This document shows positions 6,765 through 13,566 of a DNA stretch of 19,190 nt, piece by piece. The notes below the pieces were generated by a model. It saw nothing but the letters and a program-made list of their open reading frames with translations, did not search any database and had not been told where the DNA came from. This stretch comes from JAAFIP01 sp963775085 (lineage in GTDB: Bacteria > Pseudomonadota > Gammaproteobacteria > Burkholderiales > Burkholderiaceae_C). Every line of letters starts with the position of its first letter. Within the stretch, counting starts at the first letter, position 1. The DNA is taken from positions 1 to 19,190 of the forward strand of contig CAVZHO010000018.1 of assembly GCA_963775085.1 (NCBI GenBank), in the 5' to 3' direction. The translations under genes and the position numbers were made by a program.

Positions 6765-6809
6765 ATGGCGACTCCATTAAGGACACCATGTCCTTAATGG
6801 AGTCGCCAT
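6765..6809. promoter_or_regulatory. 45-bp perfect palindrome covering the LysR ribosome binding site and start codon
   Basis: Two perfectly complementary 21-nt arms (6765-6785 and 6789-6809) flank a 3-nt CCA centre. The right arm contains the Shine-Dalgarno-like GGAG (6799-6802) and ends on the first two bases of the LysR ATG. In DNA it could be an operator. In RNA it would be a very stable hairpin hiding the translation start. The rest of the 6663-6807 intergenic region holds no gene. Confidence 0.85.
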
Positions 6810-7701
6810 GCAAAGCCTGCAGCCACTTCTGGCCTTCTCGGAAACGGCCAAACACGGTGGCTTTGCCGCCGCCGCCCGTGCCTTGGGCACCGACCCGTCC
6901 ACGTTGGCCAAATCGGTGTCGCGCCTGGAGGCGCGTTTGGGTTTGCGCCTGTTTCACCGCACCACGCGCCAGGTGCGCCTGACTACCGATGGCGAGCAAC
7001 TGTTTGCCCGCTGTCAGCGCGTGCTGGCCGAACTGGACGATCTGCAAAGTGAGGCTGCCGGTACGCGCGCCACCGCCAGTGGCACACTGCGCATCAACAT
7101 GCCCTTTATGTATGGCCGCATCGTCATTCTGCCCCTGCTGGCCACGCTGGTGCAGCAGCACCCCGGGTTGGCGCTGGACGTGCGGCTGTCAGACGCGTTT
7201 GCCGATCTGATCCGTGATGGCCTGGACGTAGCCATACGCATCGGTGCGCTGGACGACTCCAGCCTGGTGGCGCGGCGCTTTTCCAGCCAGCAGCTGATTT
7301 TGGTGGGCTCGCCCCAGTACCTGGCGCAGCATGGCACGCCCCGCAACCTGGAGGATCTGGCCAAGCACCATCACATACTTTTTCGCATGCCCAGCAGTGG
7401 GCGCGATAGGCCCCAGCAGTTTATGGTGCGCGGCAAGCTGGTCAGCCTGCAGCCCGAAAGCAGTGTGCGCCTTGACGATGGCGAAGCCATCGCGCAGGCC
7501 GCCGCGCTGGGACTGGGCCTGACCCAACTGCCCAACTACATGGCCACCGACGCACTGGCCACTGGCCGCCTGCAAGAAGTGCTAGCCCAGCTACGCCCAC
7601 CCGCTATGCCCATCCACGCCGTTATGCCCGGCAACCGTTTGATCCCCGCCCGGGTGCGTGTGCTGCTGGACGCCTTGCAGACGCTACCTGCCAGCGCTTA
7701 G
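6808..7701 (+). CDS. LysR-family transcriptional regulator, 297 aa
   Basis: Typical full-length LysR regulator. The winged HTH occupies about residues 1-60 (LLAFSETAKHGGFAAAARALGTDPSTLAKSVSRLEARLGLRLFHRTTRQVRLT), and the effector-binding domain runs from about 90 to the end (GTLRINMPFMYGRIVILPLLA...). It belongs to the large group close to CrgA/AaeR-like regulators. The start is the ATG at 6808 with GGAG five bases upstream, both inside the 45-bp palindrome. The divergent cupin gene is the likely target, and the palindrome suggests autoregulation. The inducer is unknown. Confidence 0.95.
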   Translation: MQSLQPLLAFSETAKHGGFAAAARALGTDPSTLAKSVSRLEARLGLRLFHRTTRQVRLTTDGEQLFARCQRVLAELDDLQSEAAGTRATASGTLRINMPFMYGRIVILPLLATLVQQHPGLALDVRLSDAFADLIRDGLDVAIRIGALDDSSLVARRFSSQQLILVGSPQYLAQHGTPRNLEDLAKHHHILFRMPSSGRDRPQQFMVRGKLVSLQPESSVRLDDGEAIAQAAALGLGLTQLPNYMATDALATGRLQEVLAQLRPPAMPIHAVMPGNRLIPARVRVLLDALQTLPASA

Positions 7702-7748
7702 CGACCTAGGGGCGTCGCCGCCCAAATTAACGGCGATGATAGAGGCCT

Positions 7749-8342
7749 ATGCCTACCCACCACCCGACCCCCGACAAAGACGCCATCGCCCTGCTGCCCC
7801 CCTTCGATAGGCTGGGGCTAGACCGCATCGCCCTCATCACCACCGGCGCGCAGGCCAAAGAGGCGTTTGCCAGGCTCGCGGACGCCCCCGCCTGGGGCTT
7901 TGACACCGAGTCCAAACCCACCTTCAAAGTGGGCGAGGTATCCGACGGCCCGCACATTGTGCAGCTGTCCACCCCGCAGCAGGCCTGGGTGTTCCAGCTG
8001 CACGACCCGCACTGCCGTGCCGTGGTGGCCGAACTGATGGAGCGGCCAGGCATCGTCAAGGCGGGCTTTGGCCTGGGCGACGACCGCAAACGCATCATCA
8101 GCAAACTGGGCGTCGAGCCCGCCGGGGTGCTGGAGCTGAACACTATCTTCAGAGAGCGCGGCTACCGCAAAGACATGGGTGTGAAGGGCGCCGTCGCCGT
8201 GCTGTTTAACCAGCGCTTCATCAAGTCCAAAAAAGCCGCGACCAGCAACTGGGCCAACCTGCGGCTGACCGAAGCGCAACTGGTCTATGCCGCTAACGAT
8301 GCGTATGCGGCGATTCGGGTGTTGGATGCGTTGGGGCTGTGA
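7749..8342 (+). CDS. 3'-5' exonuclease, RNase D/WRN-type DEDD family, 197 aa
   Basis: Stand-alone exonuclease domain without the HRDC domains of RNase D. Exo I is GFDTESKPTF (D52, E54). Exo II is IVKAGFGLGDDRKRI (D111 or D112). Exo III is YAANDAYAAIRV (Y180, D184). KSKKAATSNWANLRL before Exo III is typical of this small-protein group. It hydrolyses DNA or RNA from the 3' end with two metal ions; the physiological substrate is unknown. AGAGG precedes the ATG. It converges with the DUF924 gene, with 7 bp between the stops. Confidence 0.93.
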   Translation: MPTHHPTPDKDAIALLPPFDRLGLDRIALITTGAQAKEAFARLADAPAWGFDTESKPTFKVGEVSDGPHIVQLSTPQQAWVFQLHDPHCRAVVAELMERPGIVKAGFGLGDDRKRIISKLGVEPAGVLELNTIFRERGYRKDMGVKGAVAVLFNQRFIKSKKAATSNWANLRLTEAQLVYAANDAYAAIRVLDALGL

Positions 8343-8349
8343 GGCGCAC

Positions 8350-8889
8350 TCAAAACCCCGAGCCCGGCTCCTGCAAAAACGCCAGCTCTTGCGCGGTAGA
8401 CGCGCGGCCCAGGATGGCGTTGCGGTGCGGGTAGCGGCCAAAGCGTTGCAAGATGGACAGGTGCAGCCGCTCAAAGCGCAGGTTGTCCTCCAGCCCCGGC
8501 TGGTCAAACAGGCGCAGTGCCTCCTGGTGCACCGCCAGCGACTCGCTGTGCATATAGGGCATGTAGGCAAAGCGGCGCTGGGCCACGGGCAGCGGCGCAT
8601 CCTCCCCACGCAGCACCAGCTCTTGCGCCAGGCACAGCGCCAGCGCGTCCTGCGCAAAAGCGCGCGGTGTGTCGCGCCACACGTTGCGCGAGAACTGGTC
8701 TAGCACCAGCACCTCGGCCAAGCGCCCCGCAGGCGTAGCCCGCCAGCCAAACAGCTCGCAGCGCGCCGCCTGCTCCAGCACTTCGCCAAAGCGCTGCGTA
8801 ATCAACGCATCCAGCGCCGCGTCTTTGGCAAAGTGCTGCTTTTCGGTCAGCTCGTTAAACCAGAAGTGGAGGATGGTGTCGGGTTGCAT
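8350..8889 (-). CDS. DUF924 family protein, 179 aa
   Basis: Uncharacterised all-helical (TPR-like) family widespread in proteobacteria. Characteristic segments are ILHFWFNE at the N terminus, VLVLDQFSRNVWRDTPRAFAQD in the middle, and FAYMPYMHSESLAVHQEALRLF followed by FGRYPHRNAILGR. Length is normal for the family. Biochemical function is not established. The start codon ATG at 8887-8889 lies next to a partial copy of the local dispersed repeat. Confidence 0.93.
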   Translation of the reverse strand: MQPDTILHFWFNELTEKQHFAKDAALDALITQRFGEVLEQAARCELFGWRATPAGRLAEVLVLDQFSRNVWRDTPRAFAQDALALCLAQELVLRGEDAPLPVAQRRFAYMPYMHSESLAVHQEALRLFDQPGLEDNLRFERLHLSILQRFGRYPHRNAILGRASTAQELAFLQEPGSGF

Positions 8890-8891
8890 AA

Positions 8892-8957
8892 TTAAGCCTC
8901 TAGGCCAATAGAATGGTGCGTAAGCAGCTATAAAAAGCGTAGTAAATTAGAGGCTTT
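8892..8957 (+). repeat. Dispersed repeat, partial copy bounded by 9-bp inverted repeats
   Basis: AAGCCTCTA (8894-8902) and TAGAGGCTT (8948-8956) are perfect inverted repeats around a core GGTGCGTAAGCAGCTATAAAAAGCGTAGTA. The core matches the 3' half of the copy at 11364-11419 (GGGCGTAAGCAGCTAGCAAATTAGTAGC). The right end overlaps the stop codon of the small gene at 8956-9150. It could also act as a terminator for that operon. Confidence 0.5.
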
Positions 8958-9150
8958 AAGCGCCCGCCTTTCGACGCGTCGCTGCTGCACGGCTGGGTGT
9001 CTTTACCTGCTTATCTTCAACTCCAGGAACTTTCAACCCAAACGCCTCGGCCATGCGATGGGCCTGGGTTGCCGAGTCTTTGAGCGCCTTTTCAAGCGCC
9101 TTAGGGGTAGGCCTCAGCCTGCTGTGGCTTGGCTTTGCAGTTTGAGCCAT
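8956..9150 (-). CDS. Small basic protein, 64 aa, third gene of the zeta-toxin-like operon
   Basis: Unrecognised protein rich in Lys, Arg and Ala (MAQTAKPSHSRLRPTPKALEKALKDS...). It has a predicted amphipathic helix containing ATQAHRMAEAFGLKVPGVE and a basic C-terminal tail ending RAAATRRKAGA. No cysteines or membrane segment are visible. ATG 9150 is preferred; an upstream in-frame Met at 9189 would overlap the preceding gene further. The coding region overlaps the 3' end of the zeta-like gene by 37 bp, so it is translationally linked. It may be an accessory to the toxin-antitoxin pair, but there is no sequence proof of function. Its TAA stop falls in the dispersed repeat element. Confidence 0.6.
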   Translation of the reverse strand: MAQTAKPSHSRLRPTPKALEKALKDSATQAHRMAEAFGLKVPGVEDKQVKTPSRAAATRRKAGA

Positions 9151-9716
9151 GGTGTGGGTTCCAGTATGTTGAGAATGCCGTTGGCACATGAAGCAATCAT
9201 TATTGCCTGCATTAAGGATGAATTGTCGTACACCGTCCAGTCATCTGCAAGTGGCGTGTACAGTGTCAAAAAGTTGGTGATGCTGCGCGCGTAGCGGCGG
9301 CGCACGGTGTCTGCGGGCACATCATGCCCACCCATCGCCACCCGCAGCTTGACCCGGCGCACCGCCAGCGACGGGCTGGCCAGCGAAAAATAATAAATTG
9401 CCACCTGATAACCCTGCGCCTTGAGCCGCCGCAAAAATGGTGCAAAGCTGCGGCTAGACAACGTGGACTCAAACGCAAAATCTTGTTGTGCTGCTGCCAA
9501 CTCTTTCAACCGCGTCAACATAATGCGCCCCGCCATCATCGCCACCGCCTCTGCATTGCGCCCCGACAAGCCGCGCGCAATGTAGTCCGCGTTCACAAAG
9601 GTTTGGATGCCCAGCGCGGCCAGGATGGCATCGGCATGCGTGGACTTGCCAGCGCCGTTAGGGCCAGCGAAGATGATGACGCGGGGCGGTACAGTTTTGA
9701 ATTGGCTTACAGTCAC
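9114..9716 (-). CDS. Zeta-toxin-like P-loop kinase/ATPase, 200 aa
   Basis: Member of the zeta-toxin family. Characterised zeta toxins phosphorylate UDP-N-acetyl sugars and block peptidoglycan synthesis. Walker A is GPNGAGKST (18-26). FVNADYIA (40-47) and FAFESTLSSRS (80-90) match the substrate-binding Asp/Glu region. VKLRVAMGGHDVPADTVRRRYARSITNF and VYDNS are typical of the chromosomal zeta-like group. Translation starts at GTG 9716, with a GTGA 4-bp overlap onto the stop of the preceding antitoxin-like gene, the usual arrangement for toxin-antitoxin pairs. Some relatives of this group are annotated only as AAA ATPases and have not been shown to be toxic. Confidence 0.87.
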   Translation of the reverse strand: MTVSQFKTVPPRVIIFAGPNGAGKSTHADAILAALGIQTFVNADYIARGLSGRNAEAVAMMAGRIMLTRLKELAAAQQDFAFESTLSSRSFAPFLRRLKAQGYQVAIYYFSLASPSLAVRRVKLRVAMGGHDVPADTVRRRYARSITNFLTLYTPLADDWTVYDNSSLMQAIMIASCANGILNILEPTPWLKLQSQATAG

Positions 9717-9943
9717 GTTGCCAGTTTCTTGAAGACTTCGTCCGCGCTTTTAAACCGAGCACTTTTAGTTTGAATGATCTTCTCTGCTTCGGCCATAGCT
9801 ACTAGCGTTGTAGCATTGGGCACTTTTATTCGGTACGAAACTTTTCCCAGTCCAGCATTCATTTCGCGAACCGCCTGCAACAGCTCCGCACCAATATCGC
9901 GCTTCGCATCGCGGGCTAAAAGTTCTTTTTCGGTTAGTGGCAT
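9713..9943 (-). CDS. Putative antitoxin partner of the zeta-like gene, 76 aa, mosaic composition
   Basis: Residues 1-30 (MPLTEKELLARDAKRDIGAELLQAVREMNAG) resemble the N-terminal leader of HigA-type helix-turn-helix antitoxins, but no HTH follows. Residues 39-76 (IKVPNATTLVAMAEAEKIIQTKSARFKSADEVFKKL) resemble instead the toxin-binding C-terminal half of RelB/DinJ antitoxins. The protein thus looks like a fusion of the two. Position supports the role: it is first in the operon, and its stop overlaps the GTG start of the zeta-like gene by 4 bp. No strong ribosome binding site is visible; TATACA on the minus strand near 9969-9964 could be part of a promoter. Confidence 0.75.
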   Translation of the reverse strand: MPLTEKELLARDAKRDIGAELLQAVREMNAGLGKVSYRIKVPNATTLVAMAEAEKIIQTKSARFKSADEVFKKLAT

Positions 9944-10012
9944 TGGAGTAGCTTTTCTAAAGGTGTATAGGCAGGGTCAGGACTTCAGAAGGACGCATGA
10001 AGGTAAGTGTAG

Positions 10013-10048
10013 CGTGCCCAGGCTTGGCGGCAAGCTCAGGCACGTTTT
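10013..10048 (+). terminator. Intrinsic-terminator-like hairpin reading on the plus strand
   Basis: CGTGCC (10013-10018) pairs with GGCACG (10039-10044), and the inner GCTTG/CAAGC pair extends the stem around a GCGG loop. TTTTGT follows directly. On the plus strand this fits a rho-independent terminator, yet no plus-strand gene precedes it; both neighbours are on the minus strand. It may be a relic. The 9944-10143 interval holds no other feature I can support apart from the dispersed repeat. Confidence 0.4.
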
Positions 10049-10105
10049 GTACGCTTGGGTGGCGAATGACGTGCTTCAAAGTGAGTTCATAGCATTTTTG
10101 GAAGA

Positions 10106-10159
10106 AAATAACCCCGTAGTCCTTGTCCACAGGACGTAAATAGCTACAAAATAAATAGC
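10106..10159 (+). repeat. Dispersed palindromic repeat, copy 2
   Basis: AAATAACCCCGTAGTCC, then a GTCCTTGTCCACAGGAC hairpin, then GTAAATAGCTACAAAATAAATAGC. It is very close to the copy at 2651-2706. Read on the minus strand it supplies the last codons (LFIL) and the TAG stop of the DUF2283 gene. Confidence 0.75.
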
Positions 10160-10500
10160 GGAATACCCGCCTGTTTGGCATCCAGCAACTCGATGGACAC
10201 TAACGAGCCGTCATCCGCATAGCTTAAATTGGCATGCCAGTCTGGGGATACGACGCGCGCCACGGGCTTGTCAGACAGACGGATGTGCAACACGTCATCT
10301 GTGCCAACGTAGGTGCATTGCACGGCCGGGTTTTGCCGCCCCAGGGTGTGACTGGCCTGTTGGATATCGATACCCACCGCCACGCCGTTGGCATCGCTAT
10401 CCACGACGATGCCGTTTGCTACTTCGTCAGAGTCCACCGACTCGCGGTCAGCCAGATGCAGATACAGCGCATCGGTCGCTTTGTCATAGGATATTTTCAT
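10144..10500 (-). CDS. Tandem DUF2283 protein, 118 aa
   Basis: DUF2283 domains are short (~60 aa) beta-rich modules starting MKxSYDxxxDALYxxL. Repeat 1 covers residues 1-50 (MKISYDKATDALYLHLADRESVDSDEVANGIVVDSDANGVAVGIDIQQAS). Repeat 2 covers about 66-112, more diverged (GTDDVLHIRLSDKPVARVV...LSYADDGSLVSIELLDAKQAG). Members are often next to toxin-antitoxin genes, and here it follows higA by 33 bp on the same strand, so cotranscription is likely. Function is unknown. The C-terminal residues and stop lie in a dispersed repeat, so the original end may have been replaced. Confidence 0.85.
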   Translation of the reverse strand: MKISYDKATDALYLHLADRESVDSDEVANGIVVDSDANGVAVGIDIQQASHTLGRQNPAVQCTYVGTDDVLHIRLSDKPVARVVSPDWHANLSYADDGSLVSIELLDAKQAGIPLFIL

Positions 10501-10533
10501 GCCGAGCCTGGGGTTGCGTAGCGGATGGAATGA

Positions 10534-10830
10534 TCAACCGGTCTTCTTAAATTTCACCTGCACCGAATAGCCCAGATTAGCCGCTACATTGACCAACGCA
10601 TCAATGGTGAATTTATGGTTGCGGTTTTTGATCAGGTCATTCATGCGCGGCTGGGTGATGCCCGCCAGCTTGGCCGCCTCGGCCTGGGTGATGCCCAGTT
10701 TGTCAATGACTTTGCGGATATGGATCACCATATCGCCGCGCAACAGCAAGTTTTGCGCCTCGGCCTCTGGAAAGCCCAGGTCACGAAAGATGTTGTCGCT
10801 GCCCACCACGCTGCGTAATTTTTCTGTCAT
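10534..10830 (-). CDS. higA: HigA-type antitoxin, XRE-family HTH, 98 aa
   Basis: Antitoxin and autorepressor of the HigBA pair. MTEKLRSVVGSDNIFRDLGFPEAEAQNLLLRGDMVIHIRKVI is the N-terminal part common to the XRE HigA-2/Gp49-partner group. The helix-turn-helix is ITQAEAAKLAGITQPRMNDLI (about residues 47-67). Its ATG overlaps the toxin stop by 4 bp (ATGA), giving the reversed toxin-first order characteristic of higBA. A 14-bp palindrome upstream of higB is the probable operator. Confidence 0.92.
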   Translation of the reverse strand: MTEKLRSVVGSDNIFRDLGFPEAEAQNLLLRGDMVIHIRKVIDKLGITQAEAAKLAGITQPRMNDLIKNRNHKFTIDALVNVAANLGYSVQVKFKKTG

Positions 10831-11153
10831 GACTTCTTCCTTTTCAAAAGAGTTGTGTATTGGCTTTTGGCAAAGTCCAAATCAGGCTTTGCTGTTTTAG
10901 GTGTCTTTTTAATAAACGCATGAAGCACATAAACAAAGTCCGAGAATTTGGCCACATAAATCACCCGGTACTGGTTGCCTTCACGCACCCTGATTTCATA
11001 GACACCAGCGCCTACCGTAGGCATAGGCTTGAAGTCTTTGGGCATCAACCCTGCCTGCACCAACTGAAGCTCTTGCCCTACCAATAAGCGAGCACCCTGC
11101 GGGAAATTTCGGACCGCGTTGAGTGATGTTCCAAGCCATTCGATGCGTTTCAT
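10827..11153 (-). CDS. higB: HigB-type (Gp49-like, RelE superfamily) toxin, 108 aa
   Basis: Ribosome-dependent mRNA interferase family. Diagnostic segments are NFPQGARLLVGQELQLVQAGLMPKDFKPMPTVGAGVYEIRVREGNQYRVIYVAKFSDFVYVLHAFIKKTPKT, with the basic and aromatic residues of the active-site strand (R55, R63, Y66) and the KKTPKT loop. It precedes higA with an ATGA overlap. ATG 11153 is close to a perfect palindrome at 11158-11171, so translation or transcription start would be blocked by bound repressor. Length is typical. Confidence 0.92.
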   Translation of the reverse strand: MKRIEWLGTSLNAVRNFPQGARLLVGQELQLVQAGLMPKDFKPMPTVGAGVYEIRVREGNQYRVIYVAKFSDFVYVLHAFIKKTPKTAKPDLDFAKSQYTTLLKRKKS

Positions 11154-11157
11154 TTTA

Positions 11158-11171
11158 TATCAAATTTGATA
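11158..11171. promoter_or_regulatory. Perfect palindrome, probable HigA operator
   Basis: TATCAAATTTGATA is a 14-bp perfect palindrome centred 11-12 bp upstream of the higB ATG. HTH antitoxins of this type repress their own operon through such sites. Binding here is inferred from position and symmetry. Confidence 0.6.
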
Positions 11172-11228
11172 AGTTTGGTTTTTTTAAGCAACCTCATTCA
11201 CAGGCATGTTGGAAGTGAAGTGCGCATA

Positions 11229-11267
11229 TTGACTCGTAAATGTACTGTATATTTATACATATATCAA
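11229..11267 (-). promoter_or_regulatory. AT-rich promoter-like region upstream of higBA
   Basis: On the minus strand TTGATA (11267-11262), a 17-bp spacer and TACATT form a weak sigma-70 match, and TGTATA-TT-TATACA (11246-11259) is a second inverted repeat. The remainder of the 11172-11423 gap contains one dispersed repeat copy and no gene I can support. Confidence 0.35.
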
Positions 11268-11363
11268 GCGGTTTCAACCTACGCTTGGGCATGGCGGGCA
11301 GTTAGCGGCATGATCCGTTAAGTGCACGGTGATTTGAGGCAGTCCAACGGATGTTTTACCAGT

Positions 11364-11419
11364 CAAATATGCCCGTAGTCCCTGTCCCCTGGGCGTAAGC
11401 AGCTAGCAAATTAGTAGCA
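11364..11419 (+). repeat. Dispersed palindromic repeat, copy 3
   Basis: CAAATATGCCCGTAGTCC, then a GTCCCTGTCCCCTGGGC block, then GTAAGCAGCTAGCAAATTAGTAGC with a GCTA/TAGC hairpin. It lies 5 bp beyond the stop of the GIY-YIG gene and is in the same orientation on the plus strand as the other copies. Confidence 0.75.
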
Positions 11420-11423
11420 TCTA

Positions 11424-12251
11424 TCAGCCCGCCACACCCACCGCCTGCCGCTTCACCTCATCCAGCGTCAGGCCCTGCGGGGTTTTCCATTCTGTCCAGC
11501 CGTTGGCGTTGCGGCCCGTCAGAACGTCGGCGGCGCTGCTGGGGCTGGGGAAGAGGTGGTCGCGGGTAAAGACCAACATGCCGTCAGCAGCGGCCAGCAC
11601 GCCCTCAGCAATCAAGACATTGCGTAGCCGCTGGCCAGAGGTACCGTTGAAGGAGGCAACAGTCTCCGCGCGGCCCTTTGAGCCTTTAAGCACCACAAAC
11701 CCCTCGGTCGTGTATTCGCCCACACCATTCGCACCAGAGGCCTTGCAATAAAACAGCTCTTTCTCACCCTTGCCACTGGCCGCATGGGTCAACGGCTCAA
11801 AAATCGGCTGGCCCAGCGTGGCCAGCAGGGTGGCGGCGGTCTCGTGGATCTCGTGGCAGTCGGCCTCTAGCGGCGCGGGCGTGTGGGGCCGCGCGCCCGC
11901 GTTGCTGTTCTCCAGGCTGTAGCGCCCGGCCTGCGTGGCCTGGCCAATGGCAAACCATTCCAAAAACAGCGCATGCGTTTGCGTCATGCTGTTGGTGAGC
12001 GACACCACCACCAGCGCCCGGTTCCAAAAGTCTTTGCCACGGTCCGTGTCTTGGTTGTGCTGCACCAGCCGCTTGCCCACGTTGCCAGACTGGCCGATAT
12101 ACACGCGCGGCAGGCCAGAGTCAGACAGCTCGCCGATCAAAAAATACACGCCCACCTGCAAGGCCTCGGGCATCTTCAAAAACTCGCCCAGTTGGCTGCG
12201 CGGCACCTCCACCACCCGAACAATCCGCGTAGTGATCTCAGCCACGCGCAT
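11424..12251 (-). CDS. GIY-YIG nuclease-fold protein with C-terminal DUF4357, 275 aa
   Basis: The N-terminal GIY-YIG domain shows GVYFLIG (34-40), VYIGQSGNVGKRLVQH (50-65, with catalytic Y51 and R61), E98 in FLEWFAI, and N117. The C terminus (about 225-270, PSSAADVLTGRNANGWTEWKTPQGLTLDE) is a DUF4357 domain, which frequently accompanies this subfamily of GIY-YIG proteins. The middle region (ELFYCKASGANGVGEYTTEGFVVLKGS) belongs to the same architecture. It is predicted to cleave or bind DNA. Cellular role is unknown, though such genes are common in defence and mobile regions. Its base composition resembles the metabolic genes rather than the AT-rich restriction locus beside it. Confidence 0.87.
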   Translation of the reverse strand: MRVAEITTRIVRVVEVPRSQLGEFLKMPEALQVGVYFLIGELSDSGLPRVYIGQSGNVGKRLVQHNQDTDRGKDFWNRALVVVSLTNSMTQTHALFLEWFAIGQATQAGRYSLENSNAGARPHTPAPLEADCHEIHETAATLLATLGQPIFEPLTHAASGKGEKELFYCKASGANGVGEYTTEGFVVLKGSKGRAETVASFNGTSGQRLRNVLIAEGVLAAADGMLVFTRDHLFPSPSSAADVLTGRNANGWTEWKTPQGLTLDEVKRQAVGVAG

Positions 12252-12429
12252 CCCGCGCGGGTCGCCTGCGGGGAGGTAGATTGGGGGAAGTCACGTTAAA
12301 TGAGTCGCATATTATTTGTTCCGACTGCAAGAGAAAAAATTATCACAAAATGCGCACATAATTCTGAAACTGCTCAGGCGATGTGAGCTTAAAGTTCTGC
12401 ATAGACTATTAACGATCTGCTTAATCCTT
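12252..12429. other. Intergenic region at the edge of the AT-rich restriction-modification locus
   Basis: No gene, tRNA or strong repeat is seen. Base composition shifts from GC-rich (left) to AT-rich (right) around 12300, which probably marks the left boundary of the acquired restriction-modification segment. It must contain the promoters of both divergent neighbours; no confident hexamers were found. Confidence 0.5.
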
Positions 12430-13566
12430 ATGACTCTTCATATACAAGACCCGACTGATGTCGGTAGTGAGTATCTAATTGATACGTTGCTTGATGCGTG
12501 TGATGGCGCCACGCGTGGGGCAGGCGCATTTGCATTCCTATCAGCTGGCGGGGTGCGAATGTTTTTAAAAGACGAAGGCTTCGTAAACTTTGCACAAGCT
12601 GGTGCATTTGATCTGGTTGTTGGCATAGATGCAATCACAGACACCTCGGCCATTGCTGAGCTTGATGCTGCAAAAACGGTAACACCGACTCTTGGCACCA
12701 GTGTCCATATTCCCAAGCATCCAAGTAGAATTTTTCATCCAAAAATTGCATGGTTTGAAAAAAAGAACAGTGGCGTACTAATTACTGGCTCAGGCAACCT
12801 TACGGCCGGTGGACTGCGTTGGAACATAGAAGCATTTAGTGTGACCACGCTTAGTAAAGCAGAAGTGAATGCACTTTCCGGTCAATGGAATTCATTTAAA
12901 GCAAGGAGTGCAGACTGCTTGTTCCCAACAAGTGATCCACGGGTTGTTGCACGTTTAGAACAAAACGCGGAGCGTGGACGGGCGGATCGGCTGCGGCAAC
13001 CTCAAATACCTGAACCATTAGTTCCAAATGAACCGGTGGTGATTACGCTTCCTGAGGCGCAGGCAGAGGAGGCCGCCAACGTGGATGCTCTTCCACAAGT
13101 GATAGCTACCTCAGATGTTCTGTTAGCTGAAATTCCAAAGTCGGGCACAAGATGGAAGCAGGCGAACTTCAATGAAGATACGTTCATTAATTTTTTCGGA
13201 GCATCAACAACAATTCCACGAGTCGCGACATTTTTTCATGTTCGACCTGACGGCACCATAGGCCAGCAAGAGCGGCGTCCGGCAGTCGTTGTCGCAAGTC
13301 ATAACTACCGTTTTGAACTCGAAGCGGCATCGGGACTGCCTTACCCGGCGACCGGGAGACCCATTGGTGTGTTTGTTCGGATCGCAACCCGCACTTTTAC
13401 GTACATGTTGGTTATGCCCGGTGATATTTTTCATATTGAATTAACACAATTACTGCAAAATTCAGTGCCCGCGCCAGGACGTGAAATGCGTAGGTTTGTG
13501 TTTCCAGCCCAGCAAGTGAAAAACGTTTGGCCGAGTTCTCCTTTGTGGAACTCGTTAACGATTTAA
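12430..13566 (+). CDS. Phospholipase-D-fold nuclease, probable BfiI-like restriction endonuclease, 378 aa
   Basis: The N-terminal half is a PLD-family nuclease domain with one HKD-like active site: H103 and K105 in RIFHPKIAWFE, followed by ITGSGNLTAGGLRWNIEA (S121, N123, with a downstream Glu). BfiI, a metal-independent type IIS enzyme, has this single-site layout and dimerises to build one active site. After an acidic Pro/Ala/Glu linker (about 190-235), the C-terminal part (RWKQANFNEDTFINFFGAST...) may be the target-recognition domain. The start is ATG 12430 (MTLHIQDPTDVGSEYLIDTLL); upstream in-frame codons add no family-like sequence. It is tail-to-tail with a D12 methyltransferase (4-bp overlap), and a second methyltransferase follows. 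The AT-rich sequence indicates horizontal origin. Function is inferred from domain plus context. Confidence 0.8.
   Translation: MTLHIQDPTDVGSEYLIDTLLDACDGATRGAGAFAFLSAGGVRMFLKDEGFVNFAQAGAFDLVVGIDAITDTSAIAELDAAKTVTPTLGTSVHIPKHPSRIFHPKIAWFEKKNSGVLITGSGNLTAGGLRWNIEAFSVTTLSKAEVNALSGQWNSFKARSADCLFPTSDPRVVARLEQNAERGRADRLRQPQIPEPLVPNEPVVITLPEAQAEEAANVDALPQVIATSDVLLAEIPKSGTRWKQANFNEDTFINFFGASTTIPRVATFFHVRPDGTIGQQERRPAVVVASHNYRFELEAASGLPYPATGRPIGVFVRIATRTFTYMLVMPGDIFHIELTQLLQNSVPAPGREMRRFVFPAQQVKNVWPSSPLWNSLTI

Noticed and set aside
9957..10181. Possible 74-aa minus-strand protein between DUF2283 and the antitoxin-like gene
   Set aside because: Part of it lies in the dispersed repeat and the terminator-like hairpin; no domain, ribosome binding site or family resemblance was seen.
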